Assembly: GCA_012064385.1 (NCBI GenBank) | Contig: QRDG01001895.1 | Coordinates: 62,001-126,000, forward strand | DNA length: 64,000 bases | Direction: 5' to 3' | Origin: Puccinellia tenuiflora | Taxonomy: Eukaryota > Streptophyta > Magnoliopsida > Poales > Poaceae | Part shown: positions 10,591-23,252 of the stretch, in pieces | How the letters are laid out: every line of letters begins with the position of its first letter | How positions within the stretch are numbered: the stretch's first letter is position 1 | Program-made: the position numbers and the translations under genes | The notes under the pieces: model-generated | What the model was told of the DNA's origin: nothing | Seen by the model: the letters and a program-made list of their open reading frames with translations, nothing else | The model's database searches: none

Positions 10591-13080
10591 TCTACCTTGC
10601 TAGGTCAGCTGCTCAGGTACTCACGTAGGCAGAGGCAGCGCTGAGCAGCTAGGTGGCTCACACTTGATTAGTTGATTGAGCAAAGCTTAATAATTACAGT
10701 AATTAATAAACGCATGCATGATGCGTGTACGGAGTAGTTCCATTAATCTATAATGTACAGCAGCAGAGTGGGGTAATACTCCGCGGGCAGGCAGGCATGT
10801 GGGCGATCGATGTGTCCAAGGTTTCTTTGGCCGCCTCCGAATCTTGGCGTCGACCTGGTTGTGGTTGGTGTACATAGTACACTGTATATGCATGCAGCTG
10901 CGGACGAGGACACTACCTACGTGTCCCGTTTTATAGAATACGCCAAAATAAATAAAGAAAAGTAAAAGGAGGACGAGGGACAGTAGCTACACTGGCGATC
11001 GAGCGTATACGTACAGACAAGTTGACAAGTGCATGCCACGGGCCGCAAGTTGCCCTAGTTTTTGCGTCGAAAGGACGGGGCGACCGTACGTACGTCGTCC
11101 GTCCTGCAGAGCGCTCTGCATGATATTGATACCGTCTACCTAAGCTAGGCGTCTAGTGGGGTGGTGGGCTCCGCACGCGTTCTTCTCTATACACAGACGT
11201 CAAGTATTCGTTCCTGGCCCGGCCATCCGTCGCAAGATAACACCGATCGAAAGAGAGCCAAAAGAGATCTATACTGCTCCGCAATCACGGAGAAATTTTA
11301 ACACCAGTATATCTATCTATACAAAAAGAACGAGAGAGGCATGAAAATTTTAACGCTCACGGCCGGCCCCGCAGCAACACATCACCGTATCTTTACTTGC
11401 CGATTGCAGCACAGTCGATCGATCCATTTCTGTTTTCGGAATCGGTTGACCTTTCTTTTCTTCTCCCGTGCGTGCGTGGACCACCAGGAGTCTACAGGCA
11501 ACGTGCAGGCTGCAGCAGCGATTGCAGCTTGTAACCTTCACACATACAGATACAGTAGTAGTAAACGAAAGATAATAAAATAGACATATTGCGCTCCTGT
11601 CCGGGGAAAAACAAGAAGAACTCGTCCGGAAATTAAAACGCAATTTAATCTATGTGATGAGAGTGTGTTTCGCCTGTGTCACAGCTTTTCGCCTCTAGAA
11701 AATTGTTTACCAGAGGTGGACCGAGCGGCGGCATGCCGCAGCAGCAGCGGGCAGTGCGGGGAAAGAAAGAGAGAGGGACGCTTCCTTCCCTCGCGCCGGC
11801 GGAAGCGCCGGCAGCGGCTTTATCGGGGGCGACCACACAGCGTACACGCCGCGCCACACAGCAAACCGGTCGGCCTACCGAGCCGAGCTCAGCCGAGCCG
11901 CGAGTTTAGCCGAGCTCCGACTACTCGTTTGCTCTGCCAACTGCGTACACTCCGCCGTCCAAGTTTTACCCGAACCAGACGTATCTACTATACTAGCCAG
12001 CTACCAACACACACACGGTACACTCCGATATACTGTAAGTAGTAATTTTGATGTTTTGCGAATAAACTAATTCTGGCCCAATTCGGAGTTCATCAGAATC
12101 AATCATTTGCGTGTGCGTGTTTGGTTGGTTTTTGCTGCTCACCAACGCGGCCAAACGAGAACATAATAGCTGAGCTAAGCCAGGAAACTCGCAGCAGACG
12201 CACACTGTGGCCCGGTCGTCGACCTATCGACAAGACGAAGATGCACGGCCGAAAAGGCGACAACCTTTCTGGTCCGACCACCTAGCTAGCCTGGCCATGC
12301 ATGTATATACTCCTTCATATACATCACGAAAGAAAATGAGTTATATGAAAGAAAAACGTGCTTCCACCGGAATAGTCCATGCATGCAAGGAAAATACATG
12401 TCACCGTAAGAAAGCTACAACCTACTCCAAATCGACCAGGCAAATCGTACCTACGCCAAATCAATCAGGCAAATCGTATTGGGACGTTATCGATCACGTA
12501 CAGAGATTCACGGGCCAACCATCCATCCATCCAGTACGTATGCTACGTTCTTACGATTGCAGTGCAGACTACGGCGATCAAAAACAAAAAAAACAAAAAT
12601 TGTCCGTGTCACCGATCAATCCCTATACGTACGTAGACGGTACACCTTAGTTACTACTCTACTAGATGACAGTACTGCGTAGGAGGGCCTGCGCCTACGC
12701 TGTGGCAATGGTTCAATCGGAGTTCGACCTCTCGCCCGGTCCATCACTGCTGCCGCAGCAGAACGTACAGACTAGCACTAGCTAACAGTAGTAGAGACGT
12801 AGTACGAGACCTAGTCCCGACCTGTCCACGAAAGCGTTACTACGCGAACATGTACAAGGACAGATCGAAGCAGCCTCTCCTGGAATGGGCTCTGCACCGT
12901 CCATAAGTACTGTGTACGCACCGGTGTGTACCGTGTACTGCAACCTCTTTCAGACTATAGGCTAGTACGTGCTAGTATGGTAGTATAGTACATGTATTAA
13001 ATCATCTAATACATGAAGAGAAAAGTTCTTTAGTACTCAAATAATCTCTAATTTAACAACAATCTAGATCAATTTTATTA
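10591..13080. other. Intergenic region, nothing assigned
   Basis: Mixed-composition sequence with many CTAGCTAG and CGTACGTACG runs. Only short open frames occur and no domain was recognised. A short imperfect tandem duplication of a CAAATCGACCAGGCAAATCG unit lies at about 12425-12478. Confidence 0.5.
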
Positions 13081-13183
13081 ATATTTTAACATCACAAATA
13101 CAACAATAATCCATTTAAAATATAGTAAATTACAACAATTAAACAAATAAAGAATGGTTCTGGATGCAAACAAATTGTTCAAA

Positions 13184-13375
13184 TCACACATAATCAAAAG
13201 TGAATAGAAATTGCCACTTATGCTCCATGAGATCCTCACGAAGCGGGTTATACGACTCCCGATTTTCAATCATCGGGTACTTCTCAAGAAATGTTTGAAT
13301 CCTATAAGGGTCTCTATGAGGATTCGCACGCCTGCCAACATTGTCAAAACCACATCATCAAAAGTGAAGTTGCAC
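13184..13375 (-). pseudogene. PIF/Harbinger transposase C-terminal remnant
   Basis: On the minus strand a frame ending at a TGA (13184-13186) reads through a pattern like the C-terminus of plant PIF/Harbinger transposases (ALP1-like): a FLEKYPMIENRE-like stretch followed by LREDLMEHKWQ. Just upstream another frame reads DAPTCNFTFDDV, like an earlier block of the same family. The middle of the transposase, including the rest of the DDE domain, is missing. The match is by remembered family pattern only. Confidence 0.5.
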
Positions 13376-13830
13376 GTCGGAGCATCACCACTTGCAAACT
13401 ATATTGACTATTGATATCGCTGACCCCAAAAAACACTGCCAAACAAGTCCTAGAAGCCACTGCTTCAAACATGATAATCGGGTTCGACCGGTGCGCTGGT
13501 TGTGCCATGACTTAGACCAAATTTTTACAAGTCCTCAGTGAAGATTAGAAGAAAAAAATTCCGACACAAGTACCCTTCACAAAGGGATGCTGAGATTTTC
13601 ATTCACCGCTTTTGATTTCCAAAAATATAAAAAATTAAAATAGTTTTTGATACAACACAAGGTTTTTTTGGGATGGTATAGCATCAATCTAAAGCATACT
13701 TTCATGGGGGAGGTAGGGCGCTCCACAGAGCTTAGACCATTCTGACCGTAGATAAGAAAATCCATGCGATCCTGACCGTCCGTTTTTTTCAGCGGTGGCA
13801 GGGGTCGTGAATTCGTCGAACTCTATGGGC
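13376..13830. other. Unassigned AT-rich stretch
   Basis: No gene, repeat or terminal structure could be recognised here. Confidence 0.4.
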
Positions 13831-13854
13831 AAGATAGTCATTTCGCGTTTGTTG

Positions 13855-14420
13855 TATATAAGCCCCATCCCACGCGGTAGAAAACCCTAGACGCGTCTCT
13901 CCTCTCCTGCCTCGCGTCCTCCCTCGCCCAATCCCTCGCATCTCTCTCCCAATCCCAATCCCTCTCCTCCCCGCGTCTCTTTCTCCCACCAATCCCCTCT
14001 CCTCCCTGATCCCACCGCCACACTCCTCCGCCCCTCACTCCCTTCTTCTCCTCGGTGCTCAGCAGGAGGAGCACGAGGCGCCGCTGCTGGTGAGATCCGG
14101 GAGGGACGGGGTCGTCTGGGATTCAGGCGGCGGGGACCGATCGATCTGGGACAACGGGGATGCGTTCCCGCGTTTCCCCTCGCCGCCTTCGCCATTCCCG
14201 TGCCCCCGCGAGCTCCTCTTCCTGCTCCCCGTGCTCGCAACCTCGCGCCGCTGCGGTGCGTGCGCTCTCCCACGTCTGCCCGCTCCGTCGCGTCCTCCGC
14301 TTCCAACCCCGGTGGCTGCAGCACGGCGAGCACGCGTGGGGACAGAGCTAGATCGATGGCGCTGCAGGGACCGAGCCAGATCGATGGCGCTGCAGGGACC
14401 TGAGGCTGGTTGAGGTAAGA
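13855..14420 (+). promoter_or_regulatory. Promoter and leader-like GC-rich region
   Basis: A TATA box (TATATAAG, 13855-13862) is followed by AAAACCCTAG and a long CT-rich leader, typical of grass Pol II 5' ends. GC-rich sequence follows, ending with a donor-like GTAAGA at about 14416. A 27-bp unit around GATCGATGGCGCTGCAGGGA occurs twice at about 14350-14400. Translation gives no recognised protein in any frame. It may be a non-coding transcript or a gene fragment carried by the Helitron that appears to end at 16697. Confidence 0.35.
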
Positions 14421-16660
14421 TGCGTCTCCTTCTCTTCTCCCTTTCCTTCTGCTCCTCCGCGCCGCCGCTGCAGTTTCTCCTCCAGATTTTCTCAATCCCC
14501 GACCTGGATGGTGCCTGCTCGACCTGCAGGTCCGTCCTCCGCCGCCAATTTCAGAGAGGGCGCATGGAGAACAGGCTGCCAAGATTCTGACATCCGCGAC
14601 ACCGGCGCCGTCACCATCATCCTCGATGCAGCGGAAGCGCGGGCCGAGATGGCCATCCGCGTCACCGCTGCCATGGTCTCCAGCGGCATCCTCTCCGTCT
14701 GCATCGTCGTCGTTCGAGTTACTGTGTGCACTCTATCCCAGGTTCGTCTCTCTTTATTCTCTACGCTTGGTGTTAGCCGAGCGGTGAGTCGGAGCTGCTG
14801 TGCTATGGGCATGGATTTGGTGTGATTTGGATGTAGGTTCCAGGACGAGGATGCGAGTAACCTACTAGATAATACCTACTGATACTTTTGTTGTGGTTGT
14901 CTCTTGCTCACCTGGATTACTAGATGATTTTGTAGATAATAAAACTGTTCGATTTACAATCTTATGAGCATGTTATAACTTCCAGCCAGCTAGCTGACGG
15001 AGCTGCTTAACTTTGAAAGGACAGAAAGGGCATCTTCCAGACATCACCATGTCTCATGAGTTATCTTGGATAAGTAACCATGCTTTTGAAAAACTTTAGC
15101 AACGTCGTAACCAGTTCCTATTTTTTGGAGACATTGGGGAGATGACAAACAAACCATTCATGTTTTTTTTTGTTGGCAGATCGAAATGACATATTTTATT
15201 TCCTATATATGGATGCAGACAACCAGCCATAGAAAATGTTCTGTAAATCCTAGACCACTAATCTTGGTCAGGGAGTTTTATGACTATCTGATACAGGCAT
15301 TTCACATTTAGTTCAGTTGTTAAATTTCAGGCAGCCTGGCCAGAGCAAGGCGTCGACGACGTCGGCAGCCTTGTGGTCTCTGTGCAGTCCCCATTATACC
15401 AGATCCTTACCTTGCCTTACCACCTTCAAACCTGAATGTCATCTCTCCCTAACTCCTACGCACATATGCAACACCTTTTTGCTCTCCTTTTGGTGTTCTT
15501 TGATAAATCTATAAACACAAGCATATTGCGTTCTGTACTTATACTAACTTGCCTTACTAATTTGTTTCCATGAATTAGGCTGTACGCCCATAGCTAGGAT
15601 GAGCGACACCCCCACAGCTCGCCTTGGATTGATAAGGTGTATTTCCTGTCCAATCCATTCTATTGATGCTTTTTGTGATTCAACATGGATTTTTGGTCCT
15701 GTTAATTTACAGATTATATCAAGTATTCTGATATTGGTACACGGTGATTTGCTAGAAATATTCATCAGTAACCTCTCAATCATGGGAGGTTTAGCATTAA
15801 TATTTCCGCGTGTTCTCTGTCAACACATTACCACCTTCTCCTTTTTTCTTAAATCTATTGGAACCTGCTTCATTTAACTTCATTCGAACTTCTATTGGTC
15901 TAGGAATATGTCCAATGACGATCCATGTACAAAGTGGTAAGAAAACAAAAGAGTAAATATGAAAATGTGGCACTCTCCAGTACAGGGAATGGTCCAAATG
16001 ATTATATAACTGAGCATTCTAAATCGATCATTAATGTGTAGAATTACGATCATTCATCTGTTGGGATTTTTTTTTCTTTGATGTACTGTGCAGAAATATA
16101 AATAGCTTTCAACCTTTCTTCCCACTCAACCTGATATTAGTTGATCTATTTTGTTTCAGGTGGACAACTACAGGTACTGCCTTGGTGCCTAAGGATGGAT
16201 GATTATTTTCTCTAATTGTGGACCTACATGTAATTTGTTCAATGGCCATTGTGAATGTTTTATTATTTTTCTTATATTCCATACTTTTCTTATATTCCAT
16301 CATGATTAATTTCTTGCATGTCGATCTATTAATTTGTCCTACAACCATCTTATGTTATGTCAATGTGATATGAACCTCACCATCGCTCCTGTTTCGTAAG
16401 GTCTGATTGTGTGTTGTGGCAATTTTCAATTTCATGCAACCTTACAGATATATTTTTGTACCTACATACCAATGCACATCTTTATGTAAATTATGGTGTA
16501 ACTTTTTCTATGCTCGATCCGGATGTTATTGCTGAGTAACATCATATAAGCATGACTACAATATTACCATCATGTTTTGCTTATACTGTTGGATATTAAC
16601 CATCTGCTTAGTAATCTGTATATAATGTGACAACTACGGGCAAAAAATTAAAAGAATCAA
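14421..16660. other. Intron-like or intergenic region
   Basis: T-rich, AT-rich sequence with scattered short GC blocks (about 14500-14760 and 15335-15400) that could be exons of a fragmentary transcript. No domain was recognised. Confidence 0.3.
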
Positions 16661-16668
16661 CAGGTGCA

Positions 16669-16697
16669 GCGCGGCAAGCCGCGCAGTTCGAATCTAG
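16669..16697 (+). mobile_element. Helitron-like 3' terminus
   Basis: A perfect 7-bp hairpin (GCGCGGC, AA loop, GCCGCGC; 16669-16684) lies 9 nt upstream of CTAG (16694-16697), and the next base is T. Hairpin, short spacer, CTRR and insertion before T is the Helitron 3' signature. The 5' end (TC after A) could not be located, so the element's extent is unknown. It may include the gene-like fragments between 13.8 and 15.4 kb. Confidence 0.6.
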
Positions 16698-16943
16698 TGG
16701 ATCAATAGTGTGGGGAGCCATTGCACACATCATCATTTTTCTACTTTCCTTTTTTTTTCTCTATCTATTTTTACCATTTTTCCATCCTTCTTCTTCGATA
16801 GGTTTTTGCTCACATCTTTCCCAAACAACCATTGAATTGTTTTTTTTCTTCTTTCCTACAATAGGGCGCATCTGATGCACATATTCGCCTATTTTTTTTT
16901 ACCAACGTAAAGGCGGTTGCATTTCAAAATCGTGAAAAACCTA

Positions 16944-17157
16944 CTCCCTCCGGTTCAGTTTAGATGGCATATGCGTGGCCTAGGTCGTCAATTTTACCAA
17001 CATAATATAAATTATATAACATAGAAATTATACTATTTGAATATATAACATCTAATGTTTATAATGGTATAATTTTTATAATATATAACTTTCATTATGT
17101 TGGTCAAATTCACGACCTAGGGCCATGCGTACGCCCTCTAAACTGAACCGGAGGGAG
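16944..17157. mobile_element. Stowaway MITE
   Basis: The 214-bp element starts CTCCCTCCGGTTCAGTTTAG and ends with its inverse, flanked by TA on both sides (16942-16943, 17158-17159). The inverted match extends inward for most of each arm, so it could fold into a long hairpin. TA target and CTCCCTCC termini define Stowaway (Tc1/Mariner-type) MITEs. Confidence 0.95.
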
Positions 17158-17281
17158 TACATAACTATTCCCCCATAGTAATGAGGAGTACAAAACATTA
17201 GATAAATTTAATTTTTTTTGATAAAGGGCTTTATTACTTAAAATATTTAAGCATTACACCCGGCCTCTGCATAATAAGATG

Positions 17282-17408
17282 TGTTGGGAATATGCCCTAG
17301 AGGCAATAATAAAATGGTTTATTAAGCATATTCATATTTATGATAATAGTTTATTATCCATGCTATAATTATATTAAATGGAAACATAATATATGTATTA
17401 TGTGGAAA
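17282..17408 (+). repeat. Remnant of the 5' LTR
   Basis: It matches the first 127 bp of the right LTR (through TATTATGTGGAAA) and then jumps into 5' leader sequence. A deletion has removed the rest of the LTR and the primer site. Confidence 0.88.
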
Positions 17409-17803
17409 CATAATACATATCGTTTTGAAGCATCACGTGATGATCGGGTGTGATAGATTCAACGTTCACATACAACGGGTGTAAGCCAGTTTACACATGT
17501 ATGAAATACTACGGTAGATCTTGACGAGCCTAGCATGTACAGACATGGCCTCGGGAACACGGAACCGAAATGTTAAACACGAGTCATATGAATGATATGA
17601 TCAACACTGAGTTGTTCACCATTGAAGCTATATCATCTCACGTGATGATCGGTTGTGGTGTAGTGGATTTGGATCGTGTGTCACTAAACAATCAGAGAGA
17701 TGTTAAGTTTAGTGAGAGTTCATGTAGTAATTTGATTAAGATGAACTAGAATTATCATAAACAGATGTCCTAAGAAAATGTCTTTGCAAAATCCTTGTAG
17801 ATC

Positions 17804-18358
17804 ATGGCTGACTACGATAACTTGTTCGTAGCTGAGGAGCTGCGTCTTGATGGGTCAAATTTCATCGAGTGGTACCAACGTCTTAGAGAAGTCCTATCGA
17901 CCAATGATGAACTCTACGTGTTACATGAAACCTTAGAAGAGAAACCCAAAGCTTCTGCAAGTTACAACAAGCGTATGGCTTGGCTCAATCAGAGTAAGAC
18001 TCACATTCAAATCAAATGGTTGATGAGTGTCTTCATGAATTCAGACCTGGCCAAACAATTCAAGAACTTGAGTGCCATTGAGACTATCACCGAGCTAAAG
18101 AAAATGTTCATAGCACAAGTGAGAATTGCGAGGTTTGAAGGGCTAGATGAATTTCTTTCAACTAAGATGGAAGAAAATGATTGCTTGGAGGAGCATCTGA
18201 AGAAAATGTATAGGATATATTATACTCTTGTGGATGCTTGGGATATGGAGATGAGTGACGAATTCGCGATATATGGGCTGTTGCGTTCGCTTCCCCCTAG
18301 ATTCAAGAATTGTGTCAGAGACTATGTCAAGAAAAGGGATTCGATCACTTATCCTTAA
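17804..18358 (+). CDS. Copia gag protein (UBN2-like)
   Basis: An uninterrupted frame of 184 codons. The N-terminus (about residues 10-30) has the LDGSNFIEWYQRLREVL motif found at the start of Copia gag domains. It is followed by the helical gag/UBN2 core with LSAIETITELKKMF (about residues 88-101) and RSLPPRFKNCVRDY (about residues 160-175). It ends at a TAA before any zinc knuckle, so it is shorter than a full Copia gag. It would form the structural shell of the virus-like particle. No protease, integrase or RT follows. It sits 5' of about 3 kb of non-coding sequence. Confidence 0.8.
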   Translation: MADYDNLFVAEELRLDGSNFIEWYQRLREVLSTNDELYVLHETLEEKPKASASYNKRMAWLNQSKTHIQIKWLMSVFMNSDLAKQFKNLSAIETITELKKMFIAQVRIARFEGLDEFLSTKMEENDCLEEHLKKMYRIYYTLVDAWDMEMSDEFAIYGLLRSLPPRFKNCVRDYVKKRDSITYP

Positions 18359-21346
18359 CTGGTGTCTCGACTTCGTCAGATCGAAAAGAATCCCAGAGCA
18401 AGAAAAGTAGCCAATGCAGAAGGTATATTTTGATATACAAGTTATAAATGTTTAATGTCCCATTTACACTTGTGGTGAGCTAAGTATTTGATACTTGTGT
18501 TGTTTTGTGAAAACAGGGCCTGCCGTTTGAGAAGTGCATGGAGGGACTGAGTGGATTTCGCGGAAAGAAGGCAATCAAGGAGTTGATGCTGGCGACATTC
18601 TACTTCTACATTTATCGTTTTAAATTAGAGGATTTGAATGAGTTTTGTAATCAAATTAAGTGTGATCTTTAAATTAGTGTGTCTCGATTTGTGAGACGGT
18701 CATTCATGTTAAAGACAAGTGGTTGTTCTATTTTCATGAGTTATTCTTTTTTGGTGATCACATTTCGATTATGAGATTATTGTCCTTTGTTTGATTTAAA
18801 CGATGATTAGTTAAACATTTATAAAATATGAAACATACTAAAATATCCAATACTTGATGATGAGATTTGTTTTAATTGTACTATAGTGTTGAGGAGCATC
18901 TGGATGCGCATCACTAAGAAGTATGATTTTAAAAAAATGTCATTTTCTGAAAATGCCATGAGTAGCTGAAAATAAACACAAGTGTTGGTTGAATTTTTCA
19001 GTGAATAAGAGACATCATTATTTTGAGTGCTTCATCGTGAATGAGTAAATAGGTGTATTTATTCAAGTTATGATGAGACTATAGAAGTAAAGGATATTAA
19101 TTTAACAAGATAATTGAGTCTTTTCGATTTGATCAAAAGAGACGAAATATTTGAGTTATTGTTTAGTATGCAGACTTGTGACAAGTGTTATCACAAATTG
19201 CAATATTTAGAGTTTATTCAAAAGTGTTTTGATGCGCCCTAAAGTATTGTAGTCACATTATATTTTGATATTATGTGGTCATAGAAATGGGATTTAAATT
19301 TAAGGTTTTATTTGTATCGTTTAGATTTATTTTTGATAACACTCTATTTTAAATAAAGGGTCTATTTAATGATTTGCATTTCGCATATGAGTTATGTGAA
19401 ATAGTGGTTTCATTAATTATGGGATAATAAGAAACTATAGCAAATGGAGTTTTGTAGTATATTCATATGAGATTATGAATAGAGATTCCATAATGTGAGA
19501 CTAAAAGGGACAAACCAATTTGTTTGGTTGTGTCAAGTATTTTAGTGGTTTTATCATGAAATGGTTTCATGGATAAAAGAATTGTTGGAATAAATTGAGA
19601 AAGCTAAAACCTTGTATGTTTATGTATCAAGTGGCACATGTGTAAAGTGCTATGTTGGTTAAAACTTGACACATAAAGAATTTAATGATGGTGATCATTG
19701 AATTTTGGTTTAGCTTGTCTAAAGAGAAGTAGGATTCAAGAATATGAAATTTGTCAAAGTTGCAAATAATATTCATGATTTACTTGTCATGTTTGAGAAA
19801 CAAGACATACCTGCGAAACTGCAAAAGGAAGAAATAGAAACTTTAAAATACGAAAGTGACTTAGAGTCATCCTATGTTAAGTTTAAATCACAAAGTAATT
19901 GTTACTTGATTTTGTGAAAACAATGTTTCACATATTTATTCTTCAAAAGGGTTTGGAAGGAATAAATAAAACTTGCTGAAGAGAAGAACAAGAGGTAAAT
20001 CTCTTTGAACAGATTCAAAGTAGTTAACTACATGGTGCAGTTGTGCTTAAAGTCAAGAGGATTGATGCTAGCAGAGTACTAGTATTTCGTATATGAGTTC
20101 TCAATTTTAAATGGTTAATTGAGAATTTTTGGAGGAGTCCAAAGTATCGAGAAAGTGCATAAGAAACTGAGTGGAATCTAATTAACATATGTGCTGACAT
20201 ATATTAAGTTAGAGCAGAAACTATTTTCCATGATCAAAATATGTGGAGACACATGTTTGAGTGGGAGTTGTTTAATCATGGTCAAATATAGAGATAACAT
20301 ATTTCTGAGTGGGAGCCATAGTGGGTTTCACAATTTAATATGTGTATGGTGTATATTTGAGTGGGAGTTTACAACATCTTGTTTGAATGAAATGGAGATT
20401 TCATGAATGTTGTAAATACTATCATGGACCAATGCATAACTTATGAAGTTAGTTTGAACGTCAAATATCCATGGAGATGGATGTATCTATGGAGGATAGA
20501 TATGTTTGATAAACATTAAAGTCAGGATGTTTAACCTAAACAAGTTTTTGAAGGAGTTCAAAATGAAACAAGAAAAGAAAGGTTAATCTGCTTGTAAGGA
20601 ATAGGTGAAACATCGAGTTGATAACTCAGTACAAAATTGATGGTTGGAGAATATGTTGGTATTCACTATGAATGGTTCATAGGTCTAAACATATAAGAAC
20701 CATGTATTTGTATTTGACGATATGTGACCCAAGTTCTTAGTTGGAAGAACATGTTAAATGAGGAGTCATTTTTCATGAAATTGAGATGAATTTAGAAAGT
20801 GGTAGACTTGGTTGAAGTCATAAAGCCAAACTAAATTGGAGATCTCTTAAAATCAGAAGCGTAGCGAAAGCATGATCAGAAATATCGAAGTGACATGGTA
20901 CACTGTCGATTTGTTAAGTCTACAACATATAGGAGTATATGATTAATTCAAGGATTTAAAAAAATGAGATATAATATTTTGGTTTGAGAAAGGTTGTTTC
21001 AAGATTGAGTGAGTTCCGGATGCACATGCTATGTGAAAGTCCTTTTGACTGATCATACGTCATGTAGGCATAAAGGGATACAAACATCTCACTCTATAAC
21101 CAAACATATTATATACATTATATGATAATGAGTTTTATCATGGGATGATAGGAAGTTTATCATGTGATGACAAAGTAATGTCAAATTAGGTGACAGTTAC
21201 AATTTTGCAAAGGACATAAAGAGCTGCATAGTACAGAGCACGGGCAGAACCTCTTCCATAAGCAAACATGATCAAGCACTGAGACCTTATGAGTGAGACT
21301 CTATGAGTGTTAGATCGAGAAAAATGTAAACTAGATTATTGACTCT
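18359..21346. other. Internal non-coding part of the gag-only Copia element
   Basis: AT-rich sequence without a long frame. Three GAGTGGGAG motifs occur at about 20260-20370, resembling polypurine tracts, and short stretches look like decayed Copia leader or pol sequence. No functional domain was recognised. Confidence 0.6.
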
Positions 21347-21362
21347 AGTGCAAGTGGGAGAC
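21347..21362 (+). other. Polypurine tract
   Basis: GTGCAAGTGGGAGAC lies directly before the right LTR, as in BARE-type elements. Confidence 0.8.
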
Positions 21363-23252
21363 TGTTGGGAATATGCCCTAGAGGCAATAATAAAATGGTT
21401 TATTAAGCATATTCATGTTTATGATAATAGTTTATTATCCATGCTATAATTGTATTAAATAGAAACATAATACATGTATTATGTGGAAATATAAACACCA
21501 GGAGTCCCTAGTGAGCCTCTGCAGGACTAGTTCGTTGATCAAGAGATAGTTAGAGTTTCCTAACTATGGACTTGTTATAGTCACTTGATAACGGAGTCAC
21601 GTCATTGGGCGAATGACTTGATGGACATGACCCAAATAATAAAGAGTTGCAATTAATCGTATCACAAAAGTTTTGTTGTCAGCGCTTTTAATATGCCAAG
21701 TATAGTTTCCTTAGACCATGAGATTATATCACCCCCGTTCACCGGAGGAATACTTTGTGGACATCAAACGTCACTTCGTAACTGGGTGATTATAAAGGTG
21801 GCTTTCAGATATCTTCGACGGTGGGTTGTTGGGTGATATGAATCAAGAGTGGGATTTGTCCCTCCATGTGACGGAGAAGATATCTCCAGGCCTTCTCGGT
21901 AATATAGCATCAAAAGTCTGCAGACATGTGATTAGGATGTAATCACCGGGGTCCTATATTATAGATGAGTAAAGAGAACTTGCCAGTGACGAGATTAAAC
22001 TAGACATGGGGATGTCAACGATTAAATCTTGGGCAAGTAAAATATCGTGAGACAAAGGAAATCGTATATGAGATTAATTGAATCTCCGGCATCGTGGTTC
22101 AATCGAGAAAAGAGTTTCGTTGAGTGTATAGGAATTAATATGGGCATCCCGGTCCCGCTATTAATTATTGATATGATCATGACTATGCATTCCCGAACCC
22201 GTAGGGTCACACACTTAACGCTCCGATGAAATTAGGTTTTGCGATGAATTAAATGATGAAACGAACAAATGGTGATTCGGAGTCTCGGATGGGATCCCGG
22301 ACGTCACGTGGAGTTCCGGAGCAGACCGGAGAATAAGATTCATATATGGAAAGTGGTTTCCGGAGGTATCGGAAAAGTTCCGGGAAATTTGTATAGGGTA
22401 CCGGAAGGTTCCAGAATGTTCTAGAAAGGTCTAGAAGTGGGACCCACATATTGTATGGGGGCCCACATGGACCAAAGGGGTGCAGCTGGCCACTTGGGCC
22501 AGCCGCACCACCTAAGGCCCACATGGGCCATGCCGGCCAAGGCAAAGGAAAGGGGGGGGGGGGGGGGGGGGCGAACCCTAGGAGAGCCCTAGGGGGCCTC
22601 GGCTTGCTTGGCTTAGGGGCCAAGTTGCCCCAAGTCGGCCGGCCCTAGGGCTTCCCCTCCACCTATATAAGGGGGTAAGGGGAGGGGCTGCGGCATACCA
22701 CAAGGCATCCCTCCAAGTTGCCCTAGCCTCACCCCAACCCTAAACCCTAGCCGCACCCCCTTGCCCTAGGGGCTGCGCCACCACCACCTCCACCTCCATA
22801 GCCGCCGCACCCCCTAGCCCTAGGGGCTGCGCCACCTCCTCCTCTCCCTCTCCTCTTGCTTGGCTTGGCGAAGCCCTGCTCGTGGAGATCGTCATCATCA
22901 CCACCACACCGTCGTGCTGCTGAGATCATCAAGGCCACATCCACCTCGCTTGCGGGATCAAGGAGTGGACGTATTCATCGAGCTGTACGTGTGGATACCG
23001 CGGAGGTGCTGCCCGTTGCAGCGCTTCATCGGATTGGATCTCGAGGATAATACATCTCCTCGCGACTAGACGAGTCTAGTTGCGGGGATCGACTAGCCAA
23101 CCCCTGCACCGACAAAACGCGTTTGTTCGATCTTCAAGGGTAAGAGATTGGATCTCCTTCTCGCTACCTTCATCTAGTAGATCTAGATCCTTGGGGTTTA
23201 TTCCGCTTGTTGCGTACGAATTTTTTTTGTTTTCTATGCTGCGATCCCTTCA
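21363..23252 (+). repeat. 3' LTR of the gag-only Copia element
   Basis: It runs from TGTTGGGAATATG to CCTTCA, 1890 bp. A TATA box (TATATAA, 22664-22670) is followed by a leader with AAACCCTAG. The LTR contains a run of 20 G at 22552-22571. Confidence 0.92.

Larger units (their letters stand above)
17282..23252 (+). mobile_element. Copia-type gag-only retrotransposon (BARE/Angela-like LTR) nested in the LINE
   Basis: It starts TGTTGGGAATATGCCC and ends in CCTTCA, and lies between identical 5-bp target duplications AGATG (17277-17281 and 23253-23257), with LINE 3' UTR on both sides. The left LTR is reduced to about 127 bp, while the right one (21363-23252) is 1890 bp. Between them are a gag reading frame and about 3 kb with no pol. 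Polymerase and integrase would have to be supplied in trans. Confidence 0.92.

Noticed and set aside
13855..14830. Protein-coding gene behind the TATA box at 13855
   Set aside because: Promoter and leader features are good, but no frame gives a recognisable protein and exon borders could not be fixed; kept only as a promoter-like region.
16681..16697. tRNA T-arm (AGTTCGAATCT) at the Helitron end
   Set aside because: No A box lies at tRNA distance upstream and the flanking hairpin plus CTAG explains the site better.
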